A stretch of 63,033 bases of DNA from Rothia nasimurium (GTDB lineage Bacteria > Actinomycetota > Actinomycetes > Actinomycetales > Micrococcaceae), in NCBI RefSeq assembly GCF_928382285.1, contig NZ_CAKMSS010000011.1, forward strand, positions 1-63,033. The letters run 5' to 3'. A model generated the notes under the pieces. That model saw only the letters and a program-made list of their open reading frames with translations, was not told where the DNA came from and made no database searches. Every line of letters begins with the position of its first letter. Position 1 is the stretch's first letter. Of the stretch, positions 26,166 through 35,583 are shown piece after piece. Made by a program: the position numbers and the translations under genes.

Positions 26166-26876
26166 TTAGTTTTTGTTGGCGGTACGAAGCAGGTAGCCGA
26201 CGCCGCGCTTGGTGTGAATCAGCGGGGGCAGGTTCTGGTCGTTATCGATCTTGCGACGCAGGTAGGAGATGTAGGACTCCACGATAGAGGCGTCGCCATT
26301 GAAGTCGTATTCCCACACATGGTCCAGAATCTGGGCTTTAGACAGCACACGGTTGGGGTTGAGCATCAGGTAGCGCAGGAGCTTGAACTCGGTGGGTGAG
26401 AGGTCGATTTCGCGGTCGCCGCGGAAGACTTCGTGGGCGTCGTCGTCCAGCACCAAGTCGTCCACGCGTAGGCGGGAATCTTCTTCAATGTGGGGCTGGG
26501 TACGGCGCAGGACGGCGCGGATGCGAGCCACAACTTCATCGAGGCTGAAGGGCTTGGTGACGTAGTCATCGCCGCCGACGGTCAGGCCGGTCACCTTGTC
26601 TTCGGTGTCGTCCTTAGCGGTGAGGAAGAGAACGGGGAAGAGGCGGCCGGAGCTACGCAGCTTGCGGGTGACGGTGAAGCCGTCCATATCGGGCAGCATG
26701 ACATCGAGTACAGCCAGGTCGGGTGACTCGGTCTCAGCCTTCTCAAGGGCTTCACGGCCGTTGGCTGCGGTGACAACCTCAAAGCCCGCAAAACGCAGGG
26801 AGGTTGCGAGGAGCTCTAGAATGTTGGGTTCGTCGTCGACGACCAGCAGTTTTGCTTCAGGTTCTTTGGTATTCAC
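26166..26876 (-). CDS. OmpR-family response regulator
   Basis: It has 236 residues. The receiver domain has the acidic pocket (LLVVDDEPN), the phospho-Asp in LAVLDVMLPDMDGFTV, the Thr in LFLTAKD and the Lys in DDYVTKPFS. The C-terminal winged helix shows LSPTEFKLLRYLMLNPNRVLSKAQIL and VESYISYLRRKI with the end HTKRGVGYLLRT. It resembles the TrcR/TcrX group. It is the first gene of the pair with the kinase at 24666 and is probably self-regulated, although no repeat is evident in the 126 bases upstream. Confidence 0.93.
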   Translation of the reverse strand: MNTKEPEAKLLVVDDEPNILELLATSLRFAGFEVVTAANGREALEKAETESPDLAVLDVMLPDMDGFTVTRKLRSSGRLFPVLFLTAKDDTEDKVTGLTVGGDDYVTKPFSLDEVVARIRAVLRRTQPHIEEDSRLRVDDLVLDDDAHEVFRGDREIDLSPTEFKLLRYLMLNPNRVLSKAQILDHVWEYDFNGDASIVESYISYLRRKIDNDQNLPPLIHTKRGVGYLLRTANKN

Positions 26877-27002
26877 GCTTTTAATTGTGCGCTTACTACC
26901 TGTGGACTAGCTGTGTGCAGCTGTATGTTCTGCTGAGTTTGCCTTAGCCCTGCTGGGAAAATGCGGTAAGTACGCCGTGAGCAAAAGGGCAGAGCCCAGT
27001 CT

Positions 27003-27248
27003 CTAGCTAGCTCGGCGGCGAAGCAGAGTGAGAAACAGGGCTCCTAATAAGGCCAGAAAAGCCAGGGGTAGGGTGAGCAGGGGAGCTAGGCTCAAAAAAT
27101 TGGGTGCCTGCCCGGTAGCCCACTTGAGCAGGAGCATGGTGACGCCGCAGACAGTTCCCACCAGCATGAGGACGCCGGCGGTAAGCCCCAGCGCCCGGAT
27201 AGCTCCGCCGTAGGGCAGCTCTGGAATTTCGGTTCGTTCAGAAGACAT
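27003..27248 (-). CDS. Small two-pass membrane protein
   Basis: It has 81 residues, with two hydrophobic segments (ALGLTAGVLMLVGTVCGVTMLLL and FLSLAPLLTLPLAFLALLGALFLTLL) and a basic C-terminus (RRRAS). The short acidic start MSSERTEIPELPYGG is cytoplasmic by the positive-inside rule. I do not recognise the family. It is divergent from the DUF3027 gene, sharing a 106-base promoter region. Confidence 0.6.
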   Translation of the reverse strand: MSSERTEIPELPYGGAIRALGLTAGVLMLVGTVCGVTMLLLKWATGQAPNFLSLAPLLTLPLAFLALLGALFLTLLRRRAS

Positions 27249-27354
27249 ACCTCTACGCTATCAAGGCCAGCTATACCTACCTAAAGAAGCACGGGTATTA
27301 CGCCGGGAGGAAGAGCAGCGGCCACAGCCTCTACCGGCCTGCTTTAATAGGAGT

Positions 27355-27915
27355 ATGACTGAAGAGGTAAAAGACGAGCTAACAGCCCCCGGCGCTTCGA
27401 GCGCAGAAAGCTACGAGCAGCCCGGCCCCGAAGCCGCTGAGCAGGCACCGGCGTCCGCCCCTGAACCAACCCTGGGTGAACCCACCCGCCGTCGCCGTAC
27501 CAGCAAGGTCGACGCCGTCCTTGCCGCGGCTAAAGACGTAGCCCTCGCAGGCCTAGCCGATATCGCACCCGAAAACTCCATCGGCCCCGTCCACCACCTG
27601 CGCGGTGAAGAAGAACGCCTCACCACCCACCTTTTTGAATGTACCCTTCCCGGCTATCGCGGCTGGTTCTGGTTTGCCACCCTTTCGCGTGCCCCCCGCT
27701 CAAAGGTAGCAACCGTCTGTGAGATCGGCCTGCTCCCCGGCGACGACGCCCTACTGGCCCCGGCCTGGGTGCCCTGGGCCGACCGTCTCCTGCCCGAAGA
27801 CCGGGAGGAAGAAGAGTACGACCATGACGATGCGGACTACGGTGACAGCGCCTCAGAGAGCGAGGACGATACCGACTTCACCGAAGAAGCTCAGGTAGGT
27901 GCCAGCGCTAAATGA
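27355..27915 (+). CDS. DUF3027 protein
   Basis: It has 186 residues. The first 45 are acidic and disordered, then a basic patch (RRRRTSKVDAVLAAAKDVAL). The DUF3027 core follows: LTTHLFECTLPGYRGWFWFATLSRAPRSKVATVCEIGLLPGDDALLAPAWVPWADRLLPED. The tail is again very acidic (EEEEYDHDDADYGDSASESEDD). The family is confined to actinobacteria and has no known role. The stop overlaps the start of the MFS gene by four bases (ATGA), so the two are co-translated. Confidence 0.85.
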   Translation: MTEEVKDELTAPGASSAESYEQPGPEAAEQAPASAPEPTLGEPTRRRRTSKVDAVLAAAKDVALAGLADIAPENSIGPVHHLRGEEERLTTHLFECTLPGYRGWFWFATLSRAPRSKVATVCEIGLLPGDDALLAPAWVPWADRLLPEDREEEEYDHDDADYGDSASESEDDTDFTEEAQVGASAK

Positions 27916-29282
27916 CAGCTGCCCAGAGACCAGAACCCCAACCAGTAACTAAGCGGAATAAAACCTTCCGCTCCCTATGGATTTTTAACTACCGAATCTG
28001 GTTTATTGGGGCACTGGTCTCTAACATCGGCACCTGGATGCAGCGCACCGCCCAGGACTGGCTGGTTTTCAACGACCTCTCAAGCCATGACTCTACCCAG
28101 ATGGGTATCGTCATCGCTCTGCAGTTCGCCCCGCCCCTCTTCCTCGCCCCCTATGCCGGTGCGCTTGCCGATAGGGGCGATCGGCGAAAAATTCTCCTAT
28201 GGACCCAGAGCACCATGGGCTTGCTGGCTCTCGGGCTGGGCCTCTTGGTGCTATCGGGTCATGTCGCTATCTGGCACGTCTACCTCTTCGCGCTAGCCTT
28301 GGGCATCGTCTCAGCCCTTGACTCCCCGGTGCGCTCTACTTTTGTTTCAGAACTTGTTTCAGATGCAGACCTCCCTAATGCCGTAGCGCTCAACTCCATG
28401 TCGTTCAATGTTGCCCGTATGATTGGCCCGGCGGTCGCCGGCCTGCTGGTGGTGGTCATAGGCACAGGGCCGGTTTTCCTGCTGAATACCCTGACCTTCA
28501 TCGCCATGATCCTGGCAATTATCGCTATCCGTGAGAATGAATTACGGCAGTTGCCACGGTCGTCCGCCGCTCACAACCGGGTGCGCGACGGCCTTACCTA
28601 CCTCAAACATCGCCCCGACATCATCGTGGTGATGGTGGCAGCCTTCCTCATTGGTACTTTCGGCCTGAATACAGCCCTCAATATTGCTGCTATGGCCACC
28701 ACCGAATTCGGGCAGGGCGCGGGTGAATTCGGGCTGCTGAACTCCGTTGTTGCCATCGGCTCGGTGACAGGCACCCTGCTAGCTGCTCGGCGGGATACCC
28801 CACGCATGCGGTTCATGTTTGCCTCCTGCCTGGGATTCGGCGTGGCAACCCTACTGGCGGCGCTCGCCCCCAACCTCTGGCTGTTTGCCCTGGCCCTGAT
28901 TCCGCTCGGGCTCATGGCGCTGACCATCATCACCTCAGCAAACGCCTACGTGCAGGTAACAACCGAGCCTGCCATGCGAGGGCGGGTTATGAGCGTGTAT
29001 ATGGCAGTATTCATCGGCGGAACCCCTATCGGCTCACCCCTGGTTGGGCTGGTCAACGACGTCTTCGGCGCTCGCTGGGGCCTGGGTGTTGCCTCTGCCT
29101 CCGGTTTTCTGGCGGCCCTGATCGGGCTGATCTGGATTATGAAATATAAGCACCTGCACCTGCACTACGACAGGCAGGCCCGCACCCGCCTGGTGCTGCG
29201 TCCGCGCCCTGAAACCGCTGAGAGCCCTGACCGGGAGCCGCCCCCGGTCACAGCAGCAATCGACCTGCAAGAACCCCGCTAA
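27912..29282 (+). CDS. MFS exporter (EntS/DHA3-like)
   Basis: It has 456 residues with twelve predicted membrane helices. Family marks include the opening FRSLWIFNYRIWFIGALVSNIGTWMQRTAQDWLV, the motif-A loop GALADRGDRRKILL and the domain-swap repeat near AMRGRVMSVYMAVFIGGTPIGSPLVG. This MFS_3 group contains the enterobactin exporter EntS and many drug-type exporters. A siderophore role is tempting given the genes at 21161-23070, but they are not adjacent and this gene is linked to DUF3027. The substrate is therefore open. Confidence 0.85.
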   Translation: MTAAQRPEPQPVTKRNKTFRSLWIFNYRIWFIGALVSNIGTWMQRTAQDWLVFNDLSSHDSTQMGIVIALQFAPPLFLAPYAGALADRGDRRKILLWTQSTMGLLALGLGLLVLSGHVAIWHVYLFALALGIVSALDSPVRSTFVSELVSDADLPNAVALNSMSFNVARMIGPAVAGLLVVVIGTGPVFLLNTLTFIAMILAIIAIRENELRQLPRSSAAHNRVRDGLTYLKHRPDIIVVMVAAFLIGTFGLNTALNIAAMATTEFGQGAGEFGLLNSVVAIGSVTGTLLAARRDTPRMRFMFASCLGFGVATLLAALAPNLWLFALALIPLGLMALTIITSANAYVQVTTEPAMRGRVMSVYMAVFIGGTPIGSPLVGLVNDVFGARWGLGVASASGFLAALIGLIWIMKYKHLHLHYDRQARTRLVLRPRPETAESPDREPPPVTAAIDLQEPR

Positions 29283-29295
29283 AGATTAAGAAAAG

Positions 29296-29358
29296 AAGGA
29301 CGCCGCCCCCGACTTCCTGCCCGGTGGCAGGTTGGCGGGGGAGCGGCGTCCTTATCTT
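29296..29358. terminator. Terminator between the MFS gene and serC
   Basis: AAGGACGCCGCCCCC pairs with GGGGGAGCGGCGTCCTT (right arm to 29353) with one two-base bulge. The genes on both sides converge here, so it likely serves both. Confidence 0.8.
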
Positions 29359-29371
29359 TGCCTAGCTACAA

Positions 29372-30828
<1,457 letters not shown>

Positions 30829-31521
30829 ATGACAGACCTCATTGATACCACCGAAATGTATCTGCGCACCGTGCTGGAGCTTGAGGAAGAGGGCATCACC
30901 CCCATGCGCGCCCGTATTGCAGAGCGCCTTGAGCACTCCGGCCCCACCGTTTCTCAGACCGTCGCCCGCATGGAACGCCACGGTCTGCTCACCGTCGCTA
31001 GCGACCGCTCCCTTCAGCTCACCGAAGAAGGACGACAGAAGGCAGTGGAAGTCATGCGCAAGCACCGCCTAGCTGAGCGCCTACTCGCCGACGTCATTGG
31101 TCTTGACCTGGAATACATCCACGAAGAGGCCTGCCGCTGGGAACACGTCATGAGTGAACGCGTGGAGCGCCGTCTTCTAGAGCTGCTCAACGAGCCCAAG
31201 TTCTCCCCCTACGGCAACGCGATTCCCGGCCTGGAAGAGCTGGGTGCCGAGAGTGAGGAGAACGACGGACGCACCGTCACCATGTCGATTGCGGGCCGTG
31301 ACTCGTCTGAAGATGACCGCTTTACCGTGTCTCGTCTGCCCGAGTTTATTCAGACCGACGTGCAGCTACTGAAGCTTCTGGGCGACGCGGGCATTGTCTA
31401 CGGTGCAACGGTGTCGATTCTGGGTAATAAGGACGGCTCCGTGCTGGTTCACGCGGACGGCGAGGACGAATCATTGACACTCAGCAACGAGGTTGCAGAA
31501 GCAATTATCGTCAAGAGATAA
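30829..31521 (+). CDS. DtxR/IdeR-family metal-dependent repressor
   Basis: It has 230 residues. The winged helix-turn-helix is MTDLIDTTEMYLRTVLELEEEGITPMRARIAERL with SGPTVSQTVARMERHGLL. The metal-binding dimerisation domain has HRLAERLLADVIGLDLEYIHEEACRWEHVMSERVERRL and the C-terminal SH3-like FeoA domain is present. The Cys at CRWEHV and residues M10, E/H of the dimer domain fit the iron-type (DtxR/IdeR) ligand set better than the MntR set. It should repress iron uptake when iron is plentiful. The ATG at 30829 matches the family start. A perfect 25-bp hairpin follows. Confidence 0.9.
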   Translation: MTDLIDTTEMYLRTVLELEEEGITPMRARIAERLEHSGPTVSQTVARMERHGLLTVASDRSLQLTEEGRQKAVEVMRKHRLAERLLADVIGLDLEYIHEEACRWEHVMSERVERRLLELLNEPKFSPYGNAIPGLEELGAESEENDGRTVTMSIAGRDSSEDDRFTVSRLPEFIQTDVQLLKLLGDAGIVYGATVSILGNKDGSVLVHADGEDESLTLSNEVAEAIIVKR

Positions 31522-31584
31522 CGATTTGGTAACAAAATAAGAGCCTTGCCTGCGGGTGGGGCTCTTATTTTGTTACCAAATCGT
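31521..31584. terminator. Perfect 25-bp inverted repeat after the DtxR gene
   Basis: The arms at 31521-31545 and 31560-31584 are exact reverse complements around 14 bases. The left arm starts with the last base of the stop codon. The sequence ACGATTTGGTAAC ... GTTACCAAATCGT, with inner AAAATAAGAGCC, has A- and T-rich parts on both sides. Its length and perfection exceed a usual terminator. Confidence 0.85.
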
Positions 31585-31982
31585 GATGCTTTTGTGGGTG
31601 AAGGGTGTCTTCTGGCTTCACCGTAAGAGTTTGGTGAGTGAATTTAAGGCCCTGCAGGGGTGGATTTTGCCCCCATAAACCCTTAAGTGGTGGGGTTCTC
31701 AGTTAAATTAAGGCTGGCAAAACCCTGATAGCGGGAAGCGATGCTGGAGTTTTTGAGAGGCGGCAGAATGCTTTTGTATCTCCTTGTCAAGCCCAACTCT
31801 ATGTGCCGCATAAGCCTCAGCTGGGTGCGTCCTGAGAGTTAAAAAATCAATCACCCTACTTTGTAGTTCAGGGTTGTTGCAACAAAATCGTGACCAAAGC
31901 GTGACAAACCGCTCGAGGGTGTGTAATGTTCTATTTCGTGCTCATCACTGGTCGGATTAGCACCCTACGAACAGCACCGCCT
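31585..31982. other. Gap upstream of the c-di-AMP riboswitch
   Basis: These 398 bases have no gene. They include AT-rich stretches and should hold the promoter of the NlpC/P60 transcript, probably in 31840-31960 where TGTAATGTT occurs at about 31921. I cannot fix the start point. Confidence 0.4.
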
Positions 31983-32140
31983 AGTTCTGCCACTGTTCAC
32001 AGGACAACAAGCAAAATAACATCACGGCAGAAGCGGGGGACCCACTTTTTGGGATCTCCACCGAGAACCCTAGGGGTTAAGTCGCAGACTCTGCGGCCGA
32101 GCGAACTTCATGCTCGAACCCGACAGCTCACCTCGTTCGG
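31983..32140 (+). ncRNA. c-di-AMP riboswitch (ydaO/yuaA type)
   Basis: The conserved cores appear in order: GCGGGGGACCCAC (32033-32045), TTTTTGGGATCTCC, AGGGGTTAAGTCGC (32073-32086), and CGAACCCGACAGCTCACCTCG (about 32115-32135). These are the invariant blocks of the ydaO motif, GGGGGACCCA and GAACCCGACAGCTAACC. The 5' limit is approximate. It ends shortly before the ribosome site of the NlpC/P60 gene. Actinobacterial copies often precede wall hydrolases and turn them off at high c-di-AMP. Confidence 0.88.
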
Positions 32141-32157
32141 CAATGGAGGAAAACAAA

Positions 32158-32784
32158 ATGGCTAAGTCAACCGTCGTACGTACCGCAGGTATCGTTGCAG
32201 CATCAGGCGCTATGCTCGCCGCAACCGTTGCACCCGCAAACGCATTCGCAGTAGCTGAAGTTTCAGCACCCGCACACTCAGCCCCCTCACTGGCTTCACA
32301 CTCTTACAACTACAACACCTGGGGCTACGAAGCTACCACCACTGTAGTTGAAAACACCGTCGTTGAGACCCCCTCAACCGTTGCTCCCCAGGCAACCACC
32401 ACCACCGAGGTTTCCAGCAACGTTGACCTCTCAAACGCTCGTGAGACCGTTCTGGCCGCTGCCTACGACGGCATCGGCGGCTCCTACGTTTGGGGCGGCA
32501 AGTCCTACAAGGCTTGGGACTGCTCAGGCTTCGTATCCTACGTTTACGCACAGGCTGGCATCAACCTGACCGCCTACACCTACACCATGGCAACCGAGCT
32601 GACCCCCACCTCAAACCCCCAGCCCGGTGACATCGTCTTCACCAACGGCTACGCACACGTTGGCATCTACGTCGGCAACGGCCAGATGATCTCAGCTCTC
32701 AACCCCTCACAGGGCACCATGCTAACCTCAGTTGACGGTGGCGGCTTCATGCCCGTCGACGGTTACTACACCGCTGGCATCTAA
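32158..32784 (+). CDS. Secreted NlpC/P60 peptidoglycan hydrolase
   Basis: It has 208 residues. A signal peptide (VVRTAGIVAASGAMLAATVAPANA, cut after about residue 29) leads to a Thr/Val-rich spacer (about 60-90) and a C-terminal NlpC/P60 domain: YVWGGKSYKAWDCSGFVSYVYAQAG with nucleophile Cys122, and GYAHVGIYVGNGQMISAL with His167. It cleaves peptide stems of peptidoglycan outside the cell. The ATG at 32158 follows GGAGGA. It is controlled in cis by the c-di-AMP riboswitch directly upstream, linking wall cutting to turgor signalling. Confidence 0.9.
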   Translation: MAKSTVVRTAGIVAASGAMLAATVAPANAFAVAEVSAPAHSAPSLASHSYNYNTWGYEATTTVVENTVVETPSTVAPQATTTTEVSSNVDLSNARETVLAAAYDGIGGSYVWGGKSYKAWDCSGFVSYVYAQAGINLTAYTYTMATELTPTSNPQPGDIVFTNGYAHVGIYVGNGQMISALNPSQGTMLTSVDGGGFMPVDGYYTAGI

Positions 32785-32929
32785 GACCTCTCACACGGTG
32801 CGGGGCAGTCACAACTGCCCCAGCCGGTGACGTTCACTCAGTAACTGGTCACTTTCCTGCTGAAGAACGAACATAAGAATTCCTACCACACATCACACGG
32901 TAAGGATCCCCCGCAAACACAGGTTTGCA

Positions 32930-32972
32930 TATGCGCACCAGACGACCAGCTGGGGCGCATTTTTTATACCCA
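32930..32972 (+). terminator. Terminator after the NlpC/P60 gene
   Basis: ATGCGC(ACC) and (GGG)GCGCAT pair around AGACGACCAGCT, followed by a T-run (TTTTTTAT). Confidence 0.75.
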
Positions 32973-33012
32973 CTTTTCGACTCCGGCAGAAGGCACAGCT
33001 AGGATTGGAACT

Positions 33013-33252
33013 ATGTCGCAGAAGTTAAACAGCCCCCACTACGAAAGCCCAGCCGGCTCCTCCGACCAAGAATTCACCTACATGGCCATCGGCATGGTAG
33101 CCGGCGCCGTACCCGGTATCATCGCCGGACTCCTGATCGCCCTCTTCGCTGGGCACGCCGCCATGTGGGTGTCCATCACCGGCGGCATCGGCATCGTCCT
33201 CGGTCTTATTGCCTCCCGAGTAGCCTACCGAAAAAAGAAAACTCGCAACTAA
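33013..33252 (+). CDS. Small two-pass membrane protein
   Basis: It has 79 residues: a polar start (MSQKLNSPHYESPAGSSDQEF), two membrane helices (YMAIGMVAGAVPGIIAGLLIALF and AMWVSITGGIGIVLGLIASRV), and a basic end (AYRKKKTRN). It has a glycine-rich hairpin character. The family is not recognised. It lies alone between the NlpC/P60 terminator and the tandem repeats near the tRNA. Confidence 0.6.
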   Translation: MSQKLNSPHYESPAGSSDQEFTYMAIGMVAGAVPGIIAGLLIALFAGHAAMWVSITGGIGIVLGLIASRVAYRKKKTRN

Positions 33253-33260
33253 CGCCTCCA

Positions 33261-33530
33261 GACGGGCACAAGAAGTGAGGGTATGCCAGCGCTTCGCGCA
33301 GTATGGCATCGGCACAGCAAATTCTAAAACCGGCTAAATCCGGCCTGGGGGCCGTATTTTTAACGCCGGGCACAAAAAGTGAGGGTATGCCAGCGCTCCG
33401 CGCAGTATGGCATCAGTAAAGCTAGCTCTAAAACCGGCTAAATCCGGCCTGGGGGCCGTATTTTTAACGCCGGGCACAAAAAGAGAGGGTATGCCAGCGC
33501 TCCGCGCAGTATGGCATACCCTCTCTTTTT
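33261..33530. repeat. 104-bp tandem repeat, 2.6 copies, beside tRNA-Arg
   Basis: Copies start at 33261, 33365 and 33469, a period of exactly 104 bp. Each begins GGGCACAA(A/G)AAG and contains ATGCCAGCGCT(C/T)CGCGCAGTATGGCAT, a small hairpin. The first two continue with CCGGCTAAATCCGGCC and GGGGGCCGTATTTTTAAC. The third copy stops at the tRNA 3' end, where the opening GGGCACAA is the reverse complement of the tRNA end, making a perfect hairpin. Confidence 0.9.
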
Positions 33531-33536
33531 GTGCCC
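33472..33536 (-). terminator. Perfect 25-bp hairpin at the 3' end of tRNA-Arg
   Basis: The arms at 33472-33496 and 33512-33536 are exact reverse complements. On the minus strand it follows the tRNA directly and includes its last bases, so it may act as terminator or processing structure. It exists only in the third repeat copy. Confidence 0.7.
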
Positions 33537-33604
33537 CCGAGACGATTCGAACGTCCGACACCCGCTTTAGGAGAGCGGTGCTCTATCCCCTGAGCTACGA
33601 GGGC
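33532..33604 (-). tRNA. tRNA-Arg (anticodon CCT)
   Basis: The minus strand from 33604 reads GCCCTCG, a D-arm TAGCTCAGGGGATAGAGCA, the anticodon arm CCGCT-CTCCTAA-AGCGG, variable loop GTGTC, T-arm GGACG-TTCGAAT-CGTCT and the acceptor CGGGGGC plus discriminator A. All stems pair. The anticodon is CCT, reading AGG. No CCA is encoded. Confidence 0.95.
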
Positions 33605-33771
33605 GCAACTCCACCAGTTTACACGAAAACCTGTACGCCACCCGAAAAATGCAAACGCCTGTGGATAAGTCGACGGCATATGCACTTTTCCTGCGGCGTT
33701 AAGACGCGCTAACCGGCCCCTGCGTCCACAGGGCTAGCGTCAACACCCCTGATTCAGTCACCCTATACACC

Positions 33772-34689
33772 ATGAGCCAGCACCTATATAACTCAGTACT
33801 TCTTACCGGTGACCTACGACTACAGGGACTGACCAGTCGCAAAATTAGTGACGCAGTGCGGTCCAAAGAGCTCGTCCGACTCAGACAGGGAGCCTACATC
33901 AAAACCCAGACTCTCGCCCAGGCAACCCCTACCGAGCGTGCCCTGATACACCACATAGCGGTGAGCAAAACCCGCTCACACGCCGTCCTTACACGCACGT
34001 CCGCTGCTCTTGCCTGGGGAGCGCCCCTCCTTGAACTCCCCTCTCATATCTACCTCGCGAGTTCCTGGCGCGATCGCGGCAAACAGCAGGGCATTCGCCG
34101 CTGCGTCACTCCTGCTGAAGCAATAAATAGGGCACAGGAGTACCAGGGCCTTATGGTTCTCTCACCTATAGACACTGTCCTGAGCTGTATCGGTCACCAG
34201 CGGGCGCTCACCACGGTGACGGTTGCACACTATTTTCTCCACCAGAACCTTTGCAACCAGTACCTGCTGCACGATGCGCTACTAGCCGTCTCCGACCGTG
34301 GTGCGAAGCAAGCTCGTACCCTGGCACGGAGCCTGACGACCGAGCTCGAATCACCGCTAGAATCTCAGGCGTATTTTCTGATGGTGCTTGAAAATCTTGA
34401 GCTACCCGCTGTGCAGCGGTGGGTGGTTACGAGCAGTAGCCGCCGCTATCGTCCTGATTTTATGTGGCGGCGCCTCAGGCTTATCCTCGAGGTCGACGGC
34501 CGTATCAAGTACACCGGGGCTTATCGGTCTTTTGACGAACAGCGACAGCAAGATCTCTTCCGACAGCGCGAGTTAGAGAACGAGGGCTGGAAGGTCTTGC
34601 GAATCACCTATGAAGACCTCACCCACCGCCCGCAGCACGTGGTTTGTCTGTTGCTACGGCACGGGGTGCGGCGACTAGATGCCGCTTAA
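33772..34689 (+). CDS. AbiEi-type N-terminus with C-terminal DUF559/Vsr-like nuclease domain
   Basis: It has 305 residues. The N-terminal third resembles the winged-helix antitoxin domain of AbiEi proteins (LTSRKISDAVRSKELVRLRQGAYI). The middle has HAVLTRTSAALAWGAPLLELP. The end has a PD-(D/E)XK core: RRYRPDFMW, LILEVDGRIKYTG and RQRELENEGWKVLRITYEDL. Such proteins are annotated as type IV antitoxin-like, yet no AbiEii nucleotidyltransferase partner is beside it. The nuclease-like end suggests another role. A paralogue lies at 55568. A perfect hairpin follows the stop. Function is unknown. Confidence 0.7.
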   Translation: MSQHLYNSVLLTGDLRLQGLTSRKISDAVRSKELVRLRQGAYIKTQTLAQATPTERALIHHIAVSKTRSHAVLTRTSAALAWGAPLLELPSHIYLASSWRDRGKQQGIRRCVTPAEAINRAQEYQGLMVLSPIDTVLSCIGHQRALTTVTVAHYFLHQNLCNQYLLHDALLAVSDRGAKQARTLARSLTTELESPLESQAYFLMVLENLELPAVQRWVVTSSSRRYRPDFMWRRLRLILEVDGRIKYTGAYRSFDEQRQQDLFRQRELENEGWKVLRITYEDLTHRPQHVVCLLLRHGVRRLDAA

Positions 34690-34735
34690 AAAGTGCAAGT
34701 GCCTGTCACTTTTGCACAGGCACTTGCACTTTTCG
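34688..34735. terminator. Perfect hairpin after the AbiEi/DUF559 gene
   Basis: AAAGTGCAAGTGCCTGT and ACAGGCACTTGCACTTT, 17-bp perfect arms around nine bases, with A- and T-runs outside. It begins inside or next to the stop codon. Confidence 0.85.
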
Positions 34736-34784
34736 GGGCGGACGCGGGTGGACGGACGCGGGCGGGCGGGACGCTAGCCTAACA

Positions 34785-35489
34785 TCACTGCCCGGGCAGC
34801 TCGCCGCGGGCGAAGGCATCCATCTTGCTTCTGACCAGTCGCAGCGCCAGGTAACCCAGCTGCACCAGGCAGAGCACGAACAGGGCCCAGCGGGCCGTCA
34901 TGAGAAGAGAAGCAAGCCCGGTAGCGCCGCCCAGCGGGTCGGCTAGGGCTGAATCAACGGCAAAACCACCGGCAATAAAAACAAAAGCGTAGGCCACCGG
35001 CAGGGTCAGCATCAGCCGGCCCACCAGTAGCTCAAACTTGGAGGCTCGCACCATATTCCACCAGGTGAAAGCAAAAATCAGGGGCAGAATGAGCCCCGTA
35101 GAGCGGTGGAGCACCTGGTAGGCCTGCAAGCCCTCTACGCCCAGGCCCGCCGCTACAGTCTGCAGGTGCTGGGCATCAAAACGCAGCATGAGTTCCGGGG
35201 CAGTCGCACCGGCAGCTGCCGACACCCCCGGCAGCAGCATGAGGTAGTAGTAGAGCAAAAACAGCACCGTCACGACAAAGGCAACGCCCAAGAAAATATA
35301 GGAACCCCCGCCCTTTTCCGGCTCGGCGGCAAGCTCTGCCCGGCTGTAGTCGGTGACAACGCGCGGCCCTGCCCCTTGCCCGCGAGGGGGCGCGGACGTC
35401 CGCCCCGCTTGAGCTGCGGACGGCGCGGGGGAGTGCGCTTGCGTGTTTTCGCCGTAGAGACGTTTCTTCTGACCTTTTGAAAGACCCAT
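34785..35489 (-). CDS. Four-helix membrane protein of unknown family
   Basis: It has 234 residues. A basic, Pro/Ala-rich start (MGLSKGQKKRLYGENTQ) is followed by four membrane segments (GSYIFLGVAFVVTVLFLLYYYLMLL, STGLILPLIFAFTWWNMV, LLVGRLMLTLPVAYAFVFIAGGFAV, LLMTARWALFVLCLVQLGYLALRLV). I do not recognise it. It is divergent from pcrA with about 94 bases between starts. Confidence 0.6.
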   Translation of the reverse strand: MGLSKGQKKRLYGENTQAHSPAPSAAQAGRTSAPPRGQGAGPRVVTDYSRAELAAEPEKGGGSYIFLGVAFVVTVLFLLYYYLMLLPGVSAAAGATAPELMLRFDAQHLQTVAAGLGVEGLQAYQVLHRSTGLILPLIFAFTWWNMVRASKFELLVGRLMLTLPVAYAFVFIAGGFAVDSALADPLGGATGLASLLMTARWALFVLCLVQLGYLALRLVRSKMDAFARGELPGQ

Positions 35490-35583
35490 GCTGTCTATCT
35501 TATCTGTCAGCTCAATCGGGTGTGGGCTGTGGCCCTCTCGCCTAAAATGGGGAGTTGACGGTTGATTTTTGGAGGGTTCTTCT

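Noticed and set aside
33261..33530. Tandem repeat as a possible CRISPR array
   Set aside because: Units are 104 bp with nearly the whole unit conserved, not short repeats with unique spacers, and no cas genes are near.
33407..33712. Plus-strand frame across the repeats and tRNA
   Set aside because: It reads through the antisense strand of a well-formed tRNA-Arg and the tandem repeat.
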